This document shows positions 60,903-64,000 of a stretch of 64,000 nucleotides of DNA, piece after piece. The position numbers and the translations under genes are program-made. The DNA is from Ascidia mentula (taxonomy: Eukaryota > Chordata > Ascidiacea > Phlebobranchia > Ascidiidae). Numbering within the stretch: the stretch's first letter is position 1; the number at the start of each line of letters is the position of its first letter. The stretch is taken from assembly GCA_947561715.1 (NCBI GenBank), contig OX387199.1:20837001-20901000 (forward strand), read 5' to 3'. The notes beneath the pieces are model-generated. The model ran no database searches. It saw only the letters and a list, made by a program, of their open reading frames with translations, and was not told the origin of the DNA.

Positions 60903-63900
60903 CATTGGTACCTTTATCATTGTTCCCACCCCACTTTGTAATTTGGTTTCCCATCCAAAATAAGTCCTTTTCTCTTCAAATATTACTCAGAAGTGATCTT
61001 TCCACTATAACCCTATTTGCACAAAAACATTGCAACTTAATGTTGACCATAAACATACAAGCTGGGTACTTTAAAGCCTTTGTGAATTTACAAACTTTTG
61101 TATTCGTCATATGACTGCCATAAAATTGCACAAATCAGCAACAGACACAAATTGTGTGAGAAATAAACAAAAATTAAAAAAAAGTTTTATTTTTTGAAAA
61201 AACGCCAAGTTTAAGAGTGGATCCAAGCCACAGTCCCCAAGCAAACAGTAAACTTTGCTACCAGTTTCTTGGAGTGTTTCATTCCAACCTTTCTCCTTCA
61301 ACCTAATGTAAGCAGAGCTTTTTGCAAAAACACATTTTACAAATGTGCTGTAAATGACCCAATAATTTGTAAGTGAGTTACAGACAGGTGTACACCCTGT
61401 TTCGACCTAATGAGGTGACGTTGCGGTATGCGTCAATCCGTTGCGGACCAGGATATGTACAAACAACCATGTGCACTGTCTGTAGCTTAAACAACAATTT
61501 GTGATTTACAGTCTGTGACTAGTCTCTGTCGCGTTCAAAAAACAGCAAGTCGGTTACTTTCGAAAAACTCGACCCGAACGCATTGTGTCGGACATATAAA
61601 AGGGAATTGTTGCCTGAATTGCAGTTCCGATACATTAGGTCCACCCAGTAATATTTCTTTGAGCTCATGCGATTTTCCGATCCCTTGAAAACGATTTTTC
61701 ACCAGAGTAATTAAAAGGTCAAATTGTGAGAGAGAGTCAGAAAGTCAAAAGTAGAACCAGCGGAAGGCAGTGGTACGGTGCCCTTGCTCCTCAAGCGGAT
61801 AAAACATTGCCGTGACAACAACAGGCAATTATTTTTGAGATTTTGGGGTGTTGGGTAACAAGACGTGTTTCGAAAAATTTGACGGTAATAGACAAAGATA
61901 ACACGAGATTACACCACCGCATGCTAAGTACAACATATTTTTATAAAGTTTTGTTGAGAAGAGAACTTTTATGTTTTGTGAATATCGAATATTTTTCACG
62001 GCTGATGTGAACACTATGAATCCTAGTGATGTTCCCATTTCCAAATTATCCAGCCCGACCGGATCCGGATAGTTATCAATCAAATCCGGCGGAAAATTTG
62101 GATCCGGCAGTTTGTCAAAACCGATTCAAGCGTACAGTTTACCAGCATGGCAAATATGTTTGATAGCAAAACAGAATGCTATGTTAAGGTTAGTTATCAT
62201 GAGTGAAACAAATAAACGTGGGCATTTATTAATATGGTATAACACGTCACGAAAAACCTTGATAACAAACAACAGAATAATAGCAAGCCGGCGAGTATCA
62301 CAGACTGGGCCCAAAAACTAAAAAAAACGTTATACAAGAATCCACGACACAAACGAGGAATGCCCACGTAAAACGGCCAGCATTAAAGTTGAGAGATAAC
62401 TCTACTTCCCCATACGATTGTAACTCGTTTGCCAACGCGCACTTCATTTTCACAGGAAAACTGGGACAAAATTCACTCGCTAAATTACTGGGAATTAGAT
62501 TGAGGTCACTGCAGTATCTACAAAGAAATTCAGCTTGTGATTTCTATCAAAAATGGTGAAAGTACGTGAATGCATTTTGCACCTTACATTGTTTACCTTA
62601 ATGAGAGGGAAGTTTCCCCTTTTGTGGACGGTTGAATGAACAGGGCGAAGTACAAGTAGTTGCATGCGACCCATACCTGCTGTGGTAATAACACAAGTCG
62701 GAAGGTGGCGCCTTTGAGAAACGAGGACGTTGGTAGTCCTGTCTGCCATTAAAGTTCGTTGACCTCGGGCGTGGTCAAGCGTTATAATCTCGACTAGGAG
62801 GCGGCCGATATATACTGCTGCGCTCTGCGAAATTACGAGACCTGTAATACCCACCATTTTGCCCTCTTGGCGCTTGAAACCGTACGGTGACAGATGTAAC
62901 GGTTTGAATCGTTTTCAAGGCATGTAGTTTTTCGATCACTTCCCTTAGACGCCGAAGCACCTGCGTGATGTTTGACCACTTTGTCTGGCTGAAAATAACC
63001 TGGCTCACTGTTCAACGTTATGTGATCAGCAATAACCGGGTGCCAATATCATTCTGATGTGAGCGGGCAATATATCAAAAAACAATGTTTTTGACAATTT
63101 CTCTGCGTCTGAACAGAGGGAATATATAGTCATAGAGATTGCAGTTAATTGGGTTCGGGGAAAAGGAAGACTACTTCAAAAATGACGTTGGTGTTAAAGG
63201 TTATGACAAGTTTTGTGTCGAACGTCTTAATGAGGTAGACTGAGCGCTACAAATTGTCAGTTAGCGTGAATGGTGAATGATCGTCCGATTTAAACGAGTT
63301 GACGTGAGTCTGGGAATTGCGCGTAGCTAATTGTAACAGGTTGATGTCGGGACAAAGCAATTGCGTGTTAAAAAATAGATCAATAATACTGGGAACTGTT
63401 CTCTAATATGACGTGGCAAATGCACAATACAGTGTTACAGCATACACTGCTTCCGCCGCGTCGGCTCTTTTGCCAGTTGTATTTTTTCATTATGTTCTAT
63501 TCTGAGATATTCGATACGAGGACATTCGATGCCGCGTCACCTTATGTTGCTGACAACTAATTGTGTTTCCATAGCTTAAAGCAATAAACGTCCATTCTTA
63601 ATTGAAAAAAAAAGATAAACAAGAATATCTGCATGAAGGAAGTCAAAGCTGTCTGATTTCTCCCTAGTCCTTTTTCATTATTACTATGCTGTGTTGGATG
63701 ATGCTTGTGCGATCATTGCTTATGGGAACAACTAAGACTTTCCATTAATTTTTGGAGGTTGTATTTAAATCTCGGCTGCGCAATAAGTGAGACGCCAAGT
63801 TCAATATTCGCATTTACGTCCGCAAGTTGAGATAACGAAGCTAAACTAACAATAACAAGGCTATTTCCACACAAGAGAAAACCGCGTAGTGATGCGATAA

Positions 63901-64000
63901 AACAGAAAAGTTTCGGATTCGGCCTTAATGACGTCATAAATTTGCATATTGGTCGTTTATGTTTTCGCTGTAGCAACATAATTTTGTTCTGATGTCGTAT
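60903..64000. other. Intergenic end of the window
   Basis: No recognised gene. Minus-strand frames at 62495-62857 and 62775-63008 are open but carry no motif I know, and no plausible splice partners were found. A hammerhead fragment pair lies at 61374-61488. Confidence 0.45.
61374..61488. ncRNA. Two hammerhead 3'-half fragments in opposite orientation
   Basis: On the minus strand, 61410-61374 reads GGTC-GAAA, then a stem III hairpin ACAG..CTGT, then GTC and TGTAACT: the 3' half of the ribozyme without CUGAUGA. On the plus strand, 61471-61488 reads GTGCACTGTCTGTAGCTT, matching the end of stem III, the GTC triplet and stem I. Neither half is complete. Confidence 0.6.

Noticed and set aside
62775-63008. 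Minus-strand frame with a helical-looking segment (VLRRLREVIEKLHALK)
   Set aside because: No conserved family or partner exon found; insufficient to call a gene.
1-64000. CRISPR arrays, bacterial operons or prophage
   Set aside because: Introns, poly(A) signals and chordate gene families show a eukaryotic genome; no spaced direct-repeat array is present.

Overview
This is an AT-rich invertebrate chordate window. The sim gene has the exon phases seen in vertebrate SIM1/2, the genes are compact with many short GT-AG introns, and several start codons lie just after a splice acceptor, which would fit spliced-leader trans-splicing. A solitary ascidian close to Ciona is my best inference; no sequence comparison could be run.

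Layout. 0.2-1.6 kb (+): last three exons of an unrecognised protein rich in YxxP and proline motifs. 1.6-19.5 kb: almost gene-free, with scattered repeats and ribozyme relics. 19.5-30.7 kb (+): a complete single-minded (bHLH-PAS) gene, 9 exons and 636 aa, with a 6.5 kb first intron. 31.98-36.6 kb (-): a complete VPS36 (ESCRT-II) gene, 9 exons and 390 aa. 37.7-46.0 kb (-): two tandem genes for short secreted fibrinogen-related proteins, the first complete (216 aa), the second with an unclear 3' end. 47.1-53.0 kb (-): an LDLa-repeat rhodopsin-family GPCR, 13 exons, with a duplicated exon pair and an apparent 20-nt frameshifting insertion in TM2. 56.2-60.8 kb (+): an alpha-1,6-fucosyltransferase (FUT8-like) gene. 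60.9-64 kb: no gene recognised.

The genes do not form one pathway; they are neighbours with separate cellular roles (midline/neural transcription factor, endosomal sorting, secreted lectin-like proteins, a surface receptor, Golgi glycosylation). Splice sites were placed by eye. Reading phases close in frame for sim, VPS36, the first fibrinogen-related gene and, once the 20-nt insertion is removed, the GPCR.

The most interesting non-coding signal is a dispersed family of hammerhead ribozyme motifs. One copy (8010-8062, +) has all elements of a type I hammerhead: paired stem I, CUGAUGA, stem II, GAAA, stem III and a GUC cleavage site. A second (24368-24419, -) keeps the core; others at about 20.4, 40.2, 44.3 and 61.4 kb are at different stages of decay. 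A further CUGAUGA...GAAA core sits in the loop of a perfect 62-bp palindrome at 37.0-37.2 kb. Other repeats include hAT-like non-autonomous elements (one with an 8-bp target duplication), foldback elements and tRNA-derived fragments.
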